From positions 101,234,014-101,298,013 of the forward strand of contig NC_134136.1 in the NCBI RefSeq assembly GCF_040939455.1: a DNA stretch of 64,000 nucleotides, read 5' to 3'. Made by a program: the position numbers and the translations under genes. Under the pieces are notes generated by a model that saw only the letters and a list, made by a program, of their open reading frames with translations, searched no databases and was not told where the DNA came from. The stretch's first letter is position 1, and the number at the start of each line of letters is the position of its first letter. Shown one piece after another: positions 48,721-61,107 of the stretch. The stretch comes from Microcebus murinus. Lineage: Eukaryota; Chordata; Mammalia; Primates; Cheirogaleidae.

Positions 48721-51680
48721 CGGTACCCTAAACCAACTGAATAATCTAAAACAGTACCAGATAAGACTTTCACTTTCCTTGGACATCTGCATTTAATGGT
48801 TAATTATATGACCACAATAATTCACTTCATTCTAATATTTTAGGTGAGTTTTGCAATGTATTAGACTTAACATTTTATTTACTTTTTTTTTTCAATATGA
48901 CTCAGTAGACAACATTTGCCACTTGGAATCCTCTTCACTCTCTCTCCTCTGTTTCTCTTTATTGGTTGCTGACTTACTGTCCCTTTGAGTCACTGCCTTC
49001 TTCTGACCCCACTATACAAAAATATCCACATGGTAACTAGGTTAAAGGTTCTCTCGATTTTCAGTCTCTCAGGAGAGAGCATACTAATTAGGTATTAAAC
49101 ATTGAGGGATTGATGGCACTTGGAGGTGAATAATATGTGACCTCTGGGTTGCCAAATCTTTGGGATATGAGCCATCTCCATGTGTGCATAAAATATTAAT
49201 GATATTTAACACTTTGAGTGACTCAAACCACAACTATTAGGAATATATTTTGAAAATGTTTGAAATATTTTTGCAAAAACCTTATATCTATATATTTGGT
49301 GATAGTTTTCTCCAAAAAAATGTACATACATTTTCGCTTATTTTTTACATTCCTGTACTTATGACTTCCCCTTATCCAGTCACAGGCATTCATTTGACTT
49401 GGGACAGATTAGATCATTAGAACAGGAATACAAGGAGAAATCAGGAATTAGCTTTTGAAATTCAAAATCAACTTTCTTTGAGTTAAAAACATGATAATAA
49501 TCTTAAAAGGCAGGTGTATTAAGAGAGAAAAGGATTAATTTTACTTAGGTTACAGTAACATTGAGGTATGGGCTTAGAAGACTAGCTCATAGAGTTATCA
49601 CATATTTTAGAGAAGATAACCCTTTTACCTTACTGAGCTGTTAATTTTAGTTTCTATAGGGAATAAGAAAGATAAGACCCAGAGAAATCCATCTTATTGA
49701 AGAAGTGGTAAGTCTACCCTTTTCCCCTAGTGGTTTATGAGAAGTAGAAAAGAGTGGTAGTAGGAAAAGGTTAAGCACAAGTGTCTTAAGTCTACTCACA
49801 ATTGGGCAGAAACCAGGGAAGGGGGCATTTTAGGAACACCAAGGTAAATATGAGATATCTTGAAAACATCAGGGGCACAAGAGGTATAATTCCCTGGGTA
49901 AAGCTTGTAGGAACCTGAAAGCCTAGGATTAGCTGAAAAGCCTCTCTAGAATAAATCCAACAATCTGCAGAGTGACAGCACATTGGTAGTAAAGGGAGAT
50001 GGCTAGATAAATAAGTCTCTTTCATAACCTCAGTTTCCCAGCCTGGATGTATGATAAGTATGACCAATCGAGAAGACTCATAGGTGTTAGGAGGCTCAGT
50101 GAACCCAAAGGCAGACAAAGGGGCTGCAATGTAGAGAGAAAAATGGCTGCTATCATGGATTCTAGATGTCAGATCCCTTTTTGGCTCACAAATGCCAGCC
50201 ATCCTGAGTCTATCAGAGAGATGAGCAAGAGGGCAATTTATGTCAATCATCAGACTTTCCTTACCTGGTCAAATGAACAATCCACAGAGTAGGCAGGTAT
50301 GTAACCCAAGTAGGAATCCACATAGGGCAATCAAAACCTTCCTTGGGGTTTTTGTGCTGGAGACTGATCATAAAGCCATTAGAATATAATCTAGGTAAAT
50401 ATTGTTCTTCTAATATTTTTGTTTTCAACCTGGTTGAAATTGAGTTTCCTTCTTTGTAATCAAGGAGTCTTCTGAATCATTGAAATGAAAGTGTGTGTAC
50501 AGAATTTGACTTAGGGGAGGGAAAGATAATTTTCAATGTGATTATCCACCTCTTAGATTGGCACGAGTTGAAAAGTGATATGGACAATGATTTATTGCCT
50601 AATTTGCTTTATTTTCTGAGAAAGTAGTGTATGAAAACCTCAAGAAAGGAGTCATAATCTTATTTCTTAACTGGATCCCTATGAGCAGTTAAAAGGCTGT
50701 GGCACTAGAGGGTAATAAATCAGCTTAATATGGTATTGACTAATGGTTTTGTGATTTTCAAAGTGTCTGTATTGTTCTAAATCTTGTTAGGTTTTTACAC
50801 GGCATTGATATGATTTCTTTTTGTAAAAAAGAATACGTTCAGAACTTATTGGTGACCTTCCAATTTCATTTTTCTGCTCAACTGAAACCATGGCAACCTG
50901 TGGATAGTGCATTTTATTTTTTTTCTATGTTAAAGGGATCTCAATCTTCTTGGACTAGTCTTTCAGATAAAATCACCTTTACTACAGATTTATGAGGGGC
51001 ATATTATCCTAAATCTTAAAATAGATTCCAAATATATTATTTTGCATTGTTTAATATAACCTAAATTTAAGTGGTTAAAAATGTATAAGAAGTTGATTTT
51101 TTTCAATTCAGTTTTTAAGTTTTCAGAATATGTATTACAGAACAAAATTGTAATTTCTTTAACATGACATATTTTCTCTTTCCTTGTTAAATGATGAGAA
51201 GTAAAAATAAGATGAAATGATTAAATTCTGTAGCATGGGTCATGATCCAGTTTAATTACAATCTGAACCAGGGAATATTTTATGTGAATTATATGTGAGT
51301 GTGTAGCAACTTCTCAGTTGTGCTAAAGCAGAAAAGAAATTTTATTTAGTTTAAGTGTAAAATCAATCTATGGGAACTACTTTCAGAATAATACATGAAA
51401 AAATTTGATAATACCAATTGAAAAAGCAGCATTATGATATTGCAGACAAAACCTCCAGCTGGGAATTAAGATATCTCAGATTTGGATGTAATTTGGTTGA
51501 CCATTCAGGAAATACCAAATTCTTGCTATATGCCAGACTGTACTACAAATTGGGGTACAAAATGGTGAACTAAACAAAAAGGTCTCCAGCCCTCTTGGAG
51601 TCTACTGTGAGAGATCAACAGTGTTGACATTTATGAAGGATGTTGTTTGGGTACAATGAGAGAATAAAAGGGGCATTGAG
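48721..51680. other. Unassigned DNA, 3 kb
   Basis: No repeat family assigned. It holds the longest open frame of the window (152 codons, minus strand, 49792-50250), which shows no motif and overlaps an open frame on the plus strand; see rejected items. 48900-49080 is pyrimidine-rich. Confidence 0.5.
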
Positions 51681-51681
51681 G

Positions 51682-52368
51682 TGTAGTATGTTGAATAATG
51701 CTTCCCTCCAAGGATGCCCACATCCTAATCGCTGGAACCTGTGAATATATTACATTACATGGTTAAAGGGACTTTGCAGATGTTATTAAATTAAGATTTT
51801 TTCTTTTTGAAAGATAGGTTCTCACTCTATTGTCCAGGCTGGAGTGCGGTGGTGTCATCATTGCTCATTGTAACCTCAACCTCCTGGGCTCAAGCAATCT
51901 TCCCTCCTCAGCCTCCTGAGTATCTGGGATTATAGGCATGAGCCACCATGCCTGGCTGACCTTGAGATGGTGAGATTATCCTGGATTGTCCTAGTAGGTT
52001 CATTGGGTCCTTATAAGAGGGACAAAGGAGGGTCACAGTCACAGAAAAAGATGTGAAGATAGAAGTAGAGGTCAGAGAGGAGAAGAGATGCTATACTGAT
52101 GGCTTTATTGATGGCTTCATGCTTTACTGAAGATCGAAGAAGAGGCTATGAACCAAGTATTCTAAGTGATCTCTAGGAGTTGGAGAAAGCAAAGGAATGG
52201 ATTCTCGCCTAGAGTCTCCAGGAAGAATATTGGCCTACTGACACCTTCATTTTAGTCCAAAGAGACCCGTGTTGGACTTCTGACTTGCAGAATTGTAAGA
52301 AAAAACTGTGTTGTTTTATGCCTCACTTGTGTGGTAATTAGTTACAGCAGCAATGGGAAAATACTACC
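51682..52368 (+). mobile_element. MLT1-type (MaLR) LTR, sense, with Alu monomer inside
   Basis: Left part: gtagtatgttgaataatgct, cacatcctaatcgctggaac, ggttaaagggactttgcaga. It is cut at about 51797 by an Alu monomer and resumes at about 51957 with accttgagatggtgagatta, then ggattctcgcctagagtctc, and ends gttgttttatgcctcacttg and gcagcaatgggaaaatacta. The LTR is about 525 bp without the insert. Confidence 0.8.
51797..51956 (-). mobile_element. Free right Alu monomer (FRAM-like), antisense
   Basis: Single arm from a T-rich start and ggttctcactctattgtcca to gccaccatgcctggct. The words agtgcggtggtgtcatcatt and gagtatctgggattataggc are those of the right Alu arm, and no left arm follows. A T-rich tail is present at the 3' end, so this is a free monomer insertion. 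Confidence 0.75.
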
Positions 52369-54756
52369 ACTGGAGAGCTCTTTGGAAGTAAAAATTAATT
52401 TTGGTTAAATAACCTGATATGACTCTATACATAATTCTAAATGTAGATAATGGATTTTAAGTCAATAACTTCTCTAATCACAACATTATCAGAGACACAA
52501 AGAGTGAAAGTATGTATACACAATAGTGTTCTGAGTATTTCCTTCCTTCTTCTAAGTGACTCACTTTGATATATTCCTTTGGCTCTTGATTTCTCTTCCA
52601 CATATGACCTTCTTGTTCATAATTGTTCATATTCAATGTTGCTTCCAGTATTCACAGTTCTTAAGATCACTTCTTAATCTTTCTGATTTGTTTTCCACTC
52701 TCTCTTGCCCCCATCTCAAACCTTTGTAAATATATATGCATTCATGTATGCATACACATGCACTCTTAAATACATATTAGAAGGCTTTTCCATTCAGGTA
52801 AAAATATAGCAAGAGTTCCCAGCATTGTCTTATTAAGGATTCATATTTTGTTCTGGAATTAAAACAGATGCGTATTTTCTTTTCTTCATTCTATTTTTAA
52901 TGATTTTCATTCAGTGATGCAAACAAAAAAAATACCTTGCTGAGTGAAATAAAAACCAAAAACATAAAAAGAAAAATGGAAACATCATACGTAGTGTATA
53001 AGTAGTATGTGTCTGGGGACAATCAATGTTCTTTCATAATTTTTCTATAAGGACTACGTAATAAATGCAAGCCTTCAAAAATGGATTCCTTGGTAAATTG
53101 CCTTGTCTGTAACTTCTTTACCTCTTTTTAATTTTTTTATTCCATTTACTGATATATTCTGTGGATCTCTTGGTCTGACAGGTTTTTTTAAATCACATAC
53201 TTATGATCTGAATCTGAAAATCTCAAAAACGATGCTACCCAATGTGGTCAACTCTCAAAAATTAAAAACAAAATTAGTGACACTGTCTATCAGATGAGCC
53301 CACGTATAAGGTTGTTCATGTGTATGACCGGAATGTTAAAACAACTATTTCCCTCCAAAAGCAACTTTACAATGTATTATGTATGAAACTCATATACCTT
53401 AGAGAAATTTCCTGCATAGAGATTACTCTGGGGTATCTCATTCAAGGAAAGAATCTCCGTCATACACATAGATTTGAAAATAATTTTTGTCTGGAGTAGA
53501 ATAAACGATTATATGACTCTTTGCTCTTTAAATTAATGGTACCAAGCAATCTGTTTTTCTTCCAATTTACTAACATGATAGCAAAAACTTCAATGATCCC
53601 TTAAAGGTGGGAGAGAAAAGTTGTGCAATTTAAGAAAACAATACTTTTGAGGGCTCTATGAATCCTTCCACTATAACTCCCTCCTTTTTTATGCTAGCCT
53701 CTTTGCCCTTTCATTGTTGTCTGTTTTCTTGAGTCACTTTGCAAACCAGGATAAGATGTTCCTGGACATCTTAAAGTTCCAGAAAGCATGTTTAGTATTT
53801 CACAATACAAACACTTCCTCACCAATGGAAAAACCTTCTGTTAATTTGCAATGTAGAGAGAAATTAAGAGTTTATTATGCCCATATTGCAAACAGAACTT
53901 TTTTTGGGTATTTGATATGATTAGGGATTTATTGTCACTTATTTTGACTTATCCAGACATGGTATTTTAAAGATTTAATGTTTAGTCTTTCTTTTTATCT
54001 TTAAGAGACTATTATATACATTTGTAAGCCAAGAACATTAATTTTAAAAAATTGTGATTTTTTGAAAATTCTTCTGCATGCATGGAGATAGTAAAATGAC
54101 CAGTTGTGAACAATCATGGTTTAAAATTTAGTCAAAAAGTAAACCATATCTTGAGAAGATGGCTATGCCTAAAGATGGTAAATTGTGAAGGACTAATTTG
54201 AAAATATGTCATACTCTTTTTCTTTTTTAATAGAGCATTTTTAAATATTAAATTAAAAGACATTGAAAGGCCCTATGACTTATTACTAATTTTCCTAGGT
54301 ATAGCTGATATATATCACACCGCAGGTTGTTAAGGAGATGGCAAGCACTCTTAAAAACTAATTATTCCTTCAAAGGGTGATTTGTGGTGGTTTTCCATAC
54401 AATGATTCTTAATACCAATCTGACTTTCTATTTTTTTAATAATAAAAATATTTTGCTTTGCATCTGTCTTCTACTGGCAAGACGAGTTTGAGTTTGCACT
54501 GATTTTTGGCGTATTTTCCTTCTTAATTGCCTTTCCAAATTATACAGCATTATTATTCACTGATTTTAAATAAAAGTAAATGGAGATTAAGCACTTCATC
54601 CCCTGAAGAAAGGGAATTTAAAATTCATTTTTAAATGGAAACAATCTTGTAAAGTCTATTAGAATATGAAAAAGATTTGTGTTGAACATTTTAAGAATGA
54701 AATTTATTTCCAGCATCTGTGGTCGCAGATTTCCTTAACTATTATGTATATTATGT
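52369..54756. other. Unassigned AT-rich DNA, 2.4 kb
   Basis: No repeat or gene recognised. Small AT runs only. Confidence 0.5.
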
Positions 54757-54904
54757 ATTTCTCTTATTATTTATGCTATCTTATAAAATATTTTCTATTG
54801 TTTATTGGTTAAAAATAGAAAGTTATTAAACTTGGTTTATCAAAGACAAAGTTCATAAATTCTATACTTGTTTATATAATTTTTCTGTTGTTTTTCCTGG
54901 ATTT
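54757..54904 (+). repeat. Inverted duplication, arm 1 (148 bp)
   Basis: This stretch, from atttctcttattatttatgc to gtttttcctggattt, recurs as its reverse complement at 57453-57600. I count three substitutions and no gaps over 148 bp. Its flanks are not a repeat family that I recognise. Confidence 0.95.
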
Positions 54905-55966
54905 AAACAAGAGCAATTTTTGATTCATTTCTGTAAACATTTGCTTTTGTGACATCAATTTTACACAATACTTATTATATTTCATTTCAAAAAATAGATA
55001 AAGTAAAGATAGTGTGGTCCTTGGGTACTGCATACTTTTTTTATAACCACTAATATGTAAATTATATATAGTTTTTTCAAAATGTTACAATTTTTTAGAG
55101 TACCTATATTAAATCTTAGTCTTTGTTTATAAAAGATAGATAATTATCCTTAGCTGATTATCCAAGTTCTCATGAAACTCAGATTGCAAAAACTAGACTC
55201 AGTGGATACAGCCATTTTGCTCAGGAGACAAGTAGCCTTGTTATTTTGCTTAAAAAAGAAATAGGGAAGAAAGAGATGATCCCCCAACCTAGTCTTTATT
55301 TCATGCCCCAAAGATTTAAATTAACTGTTGGCTATGAACTCATTAACATTAATTTATATCAATTAAGGAAGAGTTTGTGGGTCAATCCAAATGCATTTAG
55401 GATCAGAAGATAAGGTCAAAAATTCAGTACCACGATCTAAGTTTTCTATTAATTCAAGAATATTGTAATCAGAGAGAGAATTATATTCTCTTGCCAACTT
55501 GGTGCCCTAATAGCTCCGTGGAGTGGCAGGTTTCTGAACCCAAAACTCTTGGAAAGAACAAAGAATGTATATAAGTATGTCATCATTGTGCATTTGTCTT
55601 AATGTGGATGTGGCAATATAAGGACTTGTCCTGTTAAATCCACCAAATTCAGTTTTATCTTTTTCTCTTAACACTCTTAATCCCATAACGTTTTTTCTAT
55701 TCAAGCTGAAAAAGCTATAGCCCATTTTAGAAGGCAAAATTTTAGCTTGAGAGATGTTTAACTAAAACAGTCAAGTAAATAATTGAAGAGACGTACTTTT
55801 AAAATTGTCCATTCTAGAAACCTCAAAATCTTGTCAAATATTCATAGAATATTCCTAAAATGACATCATAGGCCATAAGGGAAACCTTAATGTGTTTCCA
55901 AGGAGGATTTTGTGTGGGTATTGTTGAATCACAGTTCAAGAAAATAGAAGCAAAAATTTTAAACTA
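54905..55966. other. Unassigned AT-rich DNA
   Basis: No feature recognised between inverted arm 1 and the next Alu. Confidence 0.5.
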
Positions 55967-55979
55967 AAAAATCAAAATA

Positions 55980-56334
55980 GGCCGGGCGCTGTGGCTCACG
56001 CCTGTAATCCTAGCTCTTGGGAGGCCGAGGCGGGCGGATTGCTCAATGTCAGGAGTTCGAAACCAGCCTGAGCAAGAGCGAGACCCCGTCTCTACTATAA
56101 AAACAGAAAGAAATTAATTGGCCAACTGATATATATATATAAAAAAAAAAAATTAGCCGGGCATAGTGGCGCATGCCTGTAGTCCCAGCTACTCGGGAGG
56201 CTGAGGCAGAAGGATCACTCGAGCCCAGGAGTTTGAGGTTGCTGTGAGCTAGGCTGACGCCACGGCACTCACTCTAGCCTGGACAACAAAGTGAGACTCT
56301 GTCTCAAAAAAAAAAAAAAAAAAAAAAAAAAAAG
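55980..56334 (+). mobile_element. Lemur-type Alu, full length
   Basis: Starts ggccgggcgctgtggctcac, has the lemur linker (aattaattggccaactga) with an AT-rich expansion at 56130-56152, and an A-tail of about 28. A 13-bp target duplication aaaaatcaaaata flanks it (55967-55979 and 56335-56347). CpGs are largely kept. Confidence 0.97.
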
Positions 56335-56347
56335 AAAAATCAAAATA

Positions 56348-56710
56348 TATTGGGGAAAATATTTTTTCTAAAATCTTTTGGACCAAAGAAAAAAATGAAA
56401 TGATAACTTGGGGCTATTTTGAATAAATCCAATGAATTTGCTATATGCTATATCAACAATCTATTGGGCTAAATGTGTGCTCAATAAAAAATTAAAATCA
56501 TTGAAAATCTAATTTCATTGAATGAGAAAGCTAATAAATAGTGAAAAAAATTAACTCTCAGAAGTTATAAAAGCAATAATCAAATAAAACCAAGACAATT
56601 TGAAGACATAATATAATGATACAGTTACATACAAATTCATTAAAAAAGAGAGAAACGTTTTGAAAAGTAACCCAGAAAAAAATTGTTGAGTGACTCAATA
56701 TATTTATTGT
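56348..56710. other. Unassigned AT-rich DNA
   Basis: Nothing recognised. Confidence 0.5.
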
Positions 56711-56926
56711 TGGCAAACTTTTTTTGTGAAGGTCTATGCAGTAAATATTTTAAGTTTTGCAAGCCATATGATCTCTGTGGCAACTACTCAAATCCATCAC
56801 CCCAGCACAAAAGCAACTTATAGACAATACATAAATTATTGTGTGTGGCTGTGTTCCAATAAAACATCTACAAAAATAAGCAGCAGGGAGGATTTTGCCC
56901 ACTGGCAGTAGTTGAACTGACCCCTG
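56711..56926 (+). mobile_element. hAT-type MITE (same family as 12173)
   Basis: Text ttggcaaacttttttgtga-like start, agtaaatattttaagttttg, tgatctctgtggcaactact, agcacaaaagcaacttatag and ccaataaaacatctacaaaa, ending actgacccctg, is in the same order as the split copy at 12173-12729. Confidence 0.7.
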
Positions 56927-57299
56927 AATTAGACCAAGTATTTTTAAATAGGGATACTGAGTAGCTTTCTAGGGTGGCAGTAATATTCAGGACATGAACT
57001 ATAAGTATTCCTTGAGTATTTATAGGGGAAAATAACCAAACCATTTTAGTATTAAAGGAAATAAACATATATCACAATATTTTACAAAATTTATATGTAT
57101 TTGAAATAAAACATGTCTAATAAAAGACTTTATCCTTTTTGCAAAATCCCAGGAGATTGAATTCACTGATAATGGGCACTGGAAAAGTTTAATAAGCACT
57201 GAAAACAGTCTCTGGCAAGACTAAGCCCCAAAACCAGAAAAGGCAAACACACAGTATTAGAAAAGAGGAAAGATTTAACAACTTGGAAAACTGGTAGAG

Positions 57300-57870
57300 G
57301 AGTTAATATATTCTATCAAAGAAAAAAATATATATACGTATAGGATATGTAAACAAGAAACGCTATGATCAAGTAGGGTTTATTCTATTTATGTAAGAAT
57401 AGTTCAATATTTGAATATAATAATTTGCAAATTATATGATTGACTATCTGAAAAATCCAGGAAAAACAATAGAAAAATTATATAAACAAGTATAGAATTT
57501 ATGAACTTTGTCTTTGATAAATCAAGTTTAATAACTTTCTATTTTTAACCAATAAACAATAGAAAATATTTTATAAGATAACATAAATAATAAGAGAAAT
57601 AAACTAAATAAGAAATATATATATAGTTATTATGAAAAATTTTAAAACTATTAAGAGACAAAGGAAGAATTGGCAAAATGGAGCCATGCCATGATCTTGA
57701 TTAGAAAGATTCAATATTGCTAAAAAAAAGATCTCTAATCAATATCTAAATTCCAATCTTAATTGAATTACATTAGTATGTGGTGCTTAGAAACCAATTT
57801 GAAGATTGATCAGGAAGAATAAACATGGCATTAGCCTAGATAGAAAAATAGTTAATAACATTTGGCAGAT
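57300..57870 (+). mobile_element. Ancient L1 ORF2 fragment interrupted by inverted arm 2
   Basis: Left part has ctatgatcaagtagggttta, ttctatttatgtaagaatag and ttcaatatttgaatata; right part has gccatgccatgatcttgatt and agaaagattcaatattgcta. Both follow L1 ORF2 in sense but with a gap between them that is filled by the 148-bp inverted arm. Heavily diverged. Confidence 0.45.
57453..57600 (-). repeat. Inverted duplication, arm 2 (148 bp)
   Basis: Reverse complement of 54757-54904 with three substitutions. Its left border is sharp (aaaaatccaggaaaaac against gattgactatctg). On the right side similarity fades more gradually, with ataactat-like words on both sides. It lies in L1-derived sequence. 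Confidence 0.95.
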
Positions 57871-57889
57871 ATGTTGATGCACCACTGAG

Positions 57890-59150
57890 ATTCTTTTCCA
57901 TAAAAGGGTGTCCTGACTAGCAGCCAAGAGTGTGGTTCACAGACAGTCTCTCTCTATCTGCTAACTTTTTCAGGATCCATCTCATCGTTTGAGTTGAGCT
58001 CACACTGTTCTCATATTGGTCCCCAAAGAATCTTGAGCAAGTAGCTCTGACTCCAGTGTCACTCACCACCATTGCAACCTTGGTCTTTTCTCAGCTCACA
58101 TCTATTGCTTTATAAGTAGTCTTGAATGAACATCTCAAAGAGGAAAAAAAATCTGGGCTTGGCCTGCTGATGTCAATTCAGACTGTGGAACAATTCTGGA
58201 AAATATAATGAATGGCTTTATTATAGGCACTTTCAGGAATGATCTTGAAAGATTAAGGAGGGAAATTCTTCCCAATGAGTGGAGCTGAGAACAATACACT
58301 GGGTCATTCACTTTATTTAAAATAAGAAGTGGCCAGAAGTTACAATATAGAGTTGATTCTCAGTATTTGTGGGGGATTTGTTCCAGGATCCCCAACCCCT
58401 GTGGATAACAAAATCCAGGGAGGCTCAAGTCCCTGATATAAAAGTAGTTGTTATACCTCATTGTTTAGGTAGTAATGATAAGAAAAAAGTCGGTACATGT
58501 TCAGTACAGATGCAACCATTCTTTTATTCAAATATTTTCAATCAGCGCTTGGTTGAATCTATGGACATAGAACCCACGGATATGGAGAGCCAACTGTATA
58601 TGTATGTATTAATGGGCAGTGGCAAACAACCTGGTCCAGCTGATTAGGGTCATAGGAGCAGAAAGTTTCAGAAATAGAAGACAAGAACATCTGGAATAAA
58701 GGCATGTGGGTGGGCATAGGAATGGAAACTGAGAATATATTTTATCACATGTTAATGCCCTCCAGAAAACATCCTCCACTGAAGATCCACTAACTAGCCA
58801 AATAGACAAAATGACTCATCTTGTTGATTTAGCCACACTTCAACATTAGCCATCCCAGAACTTGGATGATGGGCTCTTGAATGGAGTGGTCATGGTGGCA
58901 GAGATGGAGGGTAGCATGGGCTCAAGACATGATATCCCTATTTAGCAAAGCTGATCTGGCTATTGCAGCCTCTGGATGCCAGCAAGAGAAAGCAACACTG
59001 AGCCTCTGTTAGGATACTATTCCTTATGGAGACCCTTCTATCCTGGAAGAAACAGTGGTTTATTCTCTCAAGTATAAATACCAATTCTGGGCATGGAATT
59101 TTATTTCTTGTCCACAATGTCTCAGCCAGCAGCATTATTGGTAACTATTA
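57890..59150 (+). mobile_element. Ancient ERV pol remnant (RNase H to integrase zinc region)
   Basis: In broken plus-strand frames the sequence follows the pol of an old ERVL/MaLR-like endogenous retrovirus. The 58230-58340 part (ttcttcccaatgagtggagc, gtggccagaagttacaatat) leads into an RNase H-like end, and 58600-59120 leads through agtggtcatggtggcagaga, whose translation has the G-H-G-G-R-D-G-type piece of the integrase zinc-binding region, to the two-Cys area (58965-59010). Many stops and shifts are present. A Tigger-type MITE (58350-58596) interrupts it. The 57890-58130 part is less certain. No LTR was found next to it. Confidence 0.6.
58350..58596 (+). mobile_element. Tigger-type MITE (MER8-like)
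   Basis: A 247-bp element with inverted ends: gagttgattctcagtatttg and the end ggatatggagagccaactg, each next to a TA (58348-58349 and 58597-58598). The inside reads ccaggatccccaacccctgt, gtcggtacatgttcagtaca and cttggttgaatctatggaca, as in the MER8/Tigger group, with a deletion in the middle. It sits inside the ERV pol remnant. The open frame at 58369-58647 is not a gene. Confidence 0.75.
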
Positions 59151-59169
59151 AAATGATTATTTAGATATA

Positions 59170-59769
59170 CGAGATCTGTCCAGAAAGTACCCAGCCATTG
59201 TTAATATAACAACAATGGTTTTTGCGACATGGATGTAACCTGGTAGCCAAGGTGAGCAGGCTATAATGCACATGTGTGAACATGACGACTTCATTGTATG
59301 AGTCAGTGGGGCGCTAGATGCCATTGAGTGAGCGTGTGTACCGTGTGGCCACTGCATTCAAAATGACTGAGCTAGTAGAGCAATGAAACAACATCAAATT
59401 TTGTGTTAAGCTTAAACATTCATCTGCGGAAACTTCGGATAATTCAGAAGGCTTTCGGGGACAGGGACGATGTAATGAATGCAGCATAAATAAAAGTGTG
59501 GCACAAACACTTCAAACATGGTTGAGAATCTGTTGAAAGTGATCCACGCTCTGGAAGGCCTGCAATAAGCAGAACACCTGAGAATGTTGAACGTGTAAAG
59601 GTTAGGTTAACAGACGCTGGGAGAACTGTGTGAGGTCCCAAGGTGCCTACTTGGAAGGGGACTGAGGTGCCATTGTCTTACACACAATGTTTCTTGTATC
59701 CTGTCTCTTCTTCAACAAATGTCTCTATTTTACATATTACTTGGCTGGATACTTTACAGATAGACCTCA
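59170..59769 (+). mobile_element. Mariner element with large internal deletion
   Basis: A 600-bp element with inverted ends: cgagatctgtccagaaagta at the left and tactttacagatagacctca at the right, with TA on both outer edges (59168-59169 and 59770-59771). The inside starts a transposase from the ATG near 59363 (MTELVEQ, then a stop), with IKFCVKLKHSSAET and, in other frames, RSGRPA-like words from 59543 on. Near 59610 it jumps to the 3' end (gggagaactgtgtgaggtcc). The catalytic region is gone, so it is a deletion derivative of a mariner different from Hsmar1 and Hsmar2. Confidence 0.8.
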
Positions 59770-59771
59770 TA

Positions 59772-60819
59772 TATTTAGTAATATAAAAATGTGATTTATG
59801 ACAAAGAGTATGAAATTCCATCATCGTTCAACTATATATGTATGTATATGGAAAAATTATCCCAAATTGATTACAGCGATGATCTGAGTGGTTGTGTTTT
59901 ATATGGATTTTTTTCTTCATTTTTTTCCTTATGCTGTAGGCTAATTTTTCTATAAGGACATGAAATATCCTATAATAAATTTTGTAAATTTAAAACACAT
60001 TAATATGCTAAAACATCATTAGTCCCTAGTTGAACAGAGAATCAGTGAGTATCATAAGATTAGTTCCATTTCCTATGTTCCAGCTCCTATAGTTACTCAT
60101 CTTGTTCTCCAAACACAGTTGTTATTTTTGTGGAGCATCTCCACATTGACCATTAATTCTGTTAGAGCATGTTGGATGTCATTTTTACATTTTCATCCAA
60201 AACTATATTTCTGGGTCCATATAAAGAATTATAACTAAATAAATGGGCAAGGGGTGAAGTTTATAGTTCCTTCTCAAATATTTTTGGCAGGATAGCTACA
60301 CTATTAAACGAAAATTCACTTTGCTTAAAAATATAGTTAATATATTTTTACCTTCTCTCTGTCTTTTCCAAAACAGGAGGAGCTGGTGAAAAATAAAGGA
60401 GAATTTTGTCAATTGTATATAAAGTAAGCAATACTCCTTGATGTGCCAGCGAGCATATGTCCCTGGGGATACATAGACTGCCTAATAGCTGTGAGTCTCT
60501 GTGACTGTTATCTAAAAGCAACATTCAAGTCTCCTTGGGGACAAAAGAATATAGGATATGAATTGCTTGTTAATTTGTGTCTATTGTCAACAGTATAACA
60601 AACCAAATGAGAATTTCTGACCTTGCATCTAATCAACTGACCAAACATGTTTACTAAACATTAGTATTTATTCTTCATTCATATATTATTGTAAAGAAAG
60701 AGATTAATAGCCTGTGTGCTCAGCTACATCTCATAGCTAAAATAGGCCTTTCATGAAGATTTTACAATCTATTATTTTAATATTTTTCTTCCCTTTATCA
60801 ACTTTGCTTTATTTTATTT
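59772..60819. other. Unassigned AT-rich DNA
   Basis: No repeat or gene recognised with confidence. Confidence 0.5.
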
Positions 60820-60935
60820 TTTAATTTTTTACTTTTAACTGATATGGATATATAATAGTTACACATGTTTATGGGATACATGTGATATTTTGATACAAGC
60901 ATACAATGTGTAATGATCGAATCAGAGTAAAGTTT
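60820..60935 (-). mobile_element. L1 3' untranslated end, antisense
   Basis: Text acacatgtttatgggataca, gtgatattttgatacaagca and acaatgtgtaatgatcgaat is the reversed L1MA 3' end, as at 9196-9375. Confidence 0.65.
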
Positions 60936-60954
60936 ATTTTAAAAACAGATTTTT

Positions 60955-61107
60955 TTTCCTCTCACCATTTTTATTCAATATCATACTGGAAATCTTAACT
61001 AATTCAATAACCAGAAAGAAAATAAAAGATACATCGAGTGAGAAGGAAAAAATAAAACTATCATTGTTTACAGAACACATGATTGTTTTTGCAGAAAATC
61101 CCAAAGA
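60955..61107 (+). mobile_element. L1 ORF2 fragment, sense
   Basis: Text ttcaatatcatactggaaat, aaactatcattgtttacaga and acatgattgtttttgcagaa follows the reverse transcriptase region of L1 ORF2. Confidence 0.6.

Noticed and set aside
49792..50250. 152-codon open frame, minus strand
   Set aside because: Longest frame in the window, but it has no domain, signal or coding-like composition that I can see, an open frame overlaps it on the other strand, and no splice or promoter context supports it.
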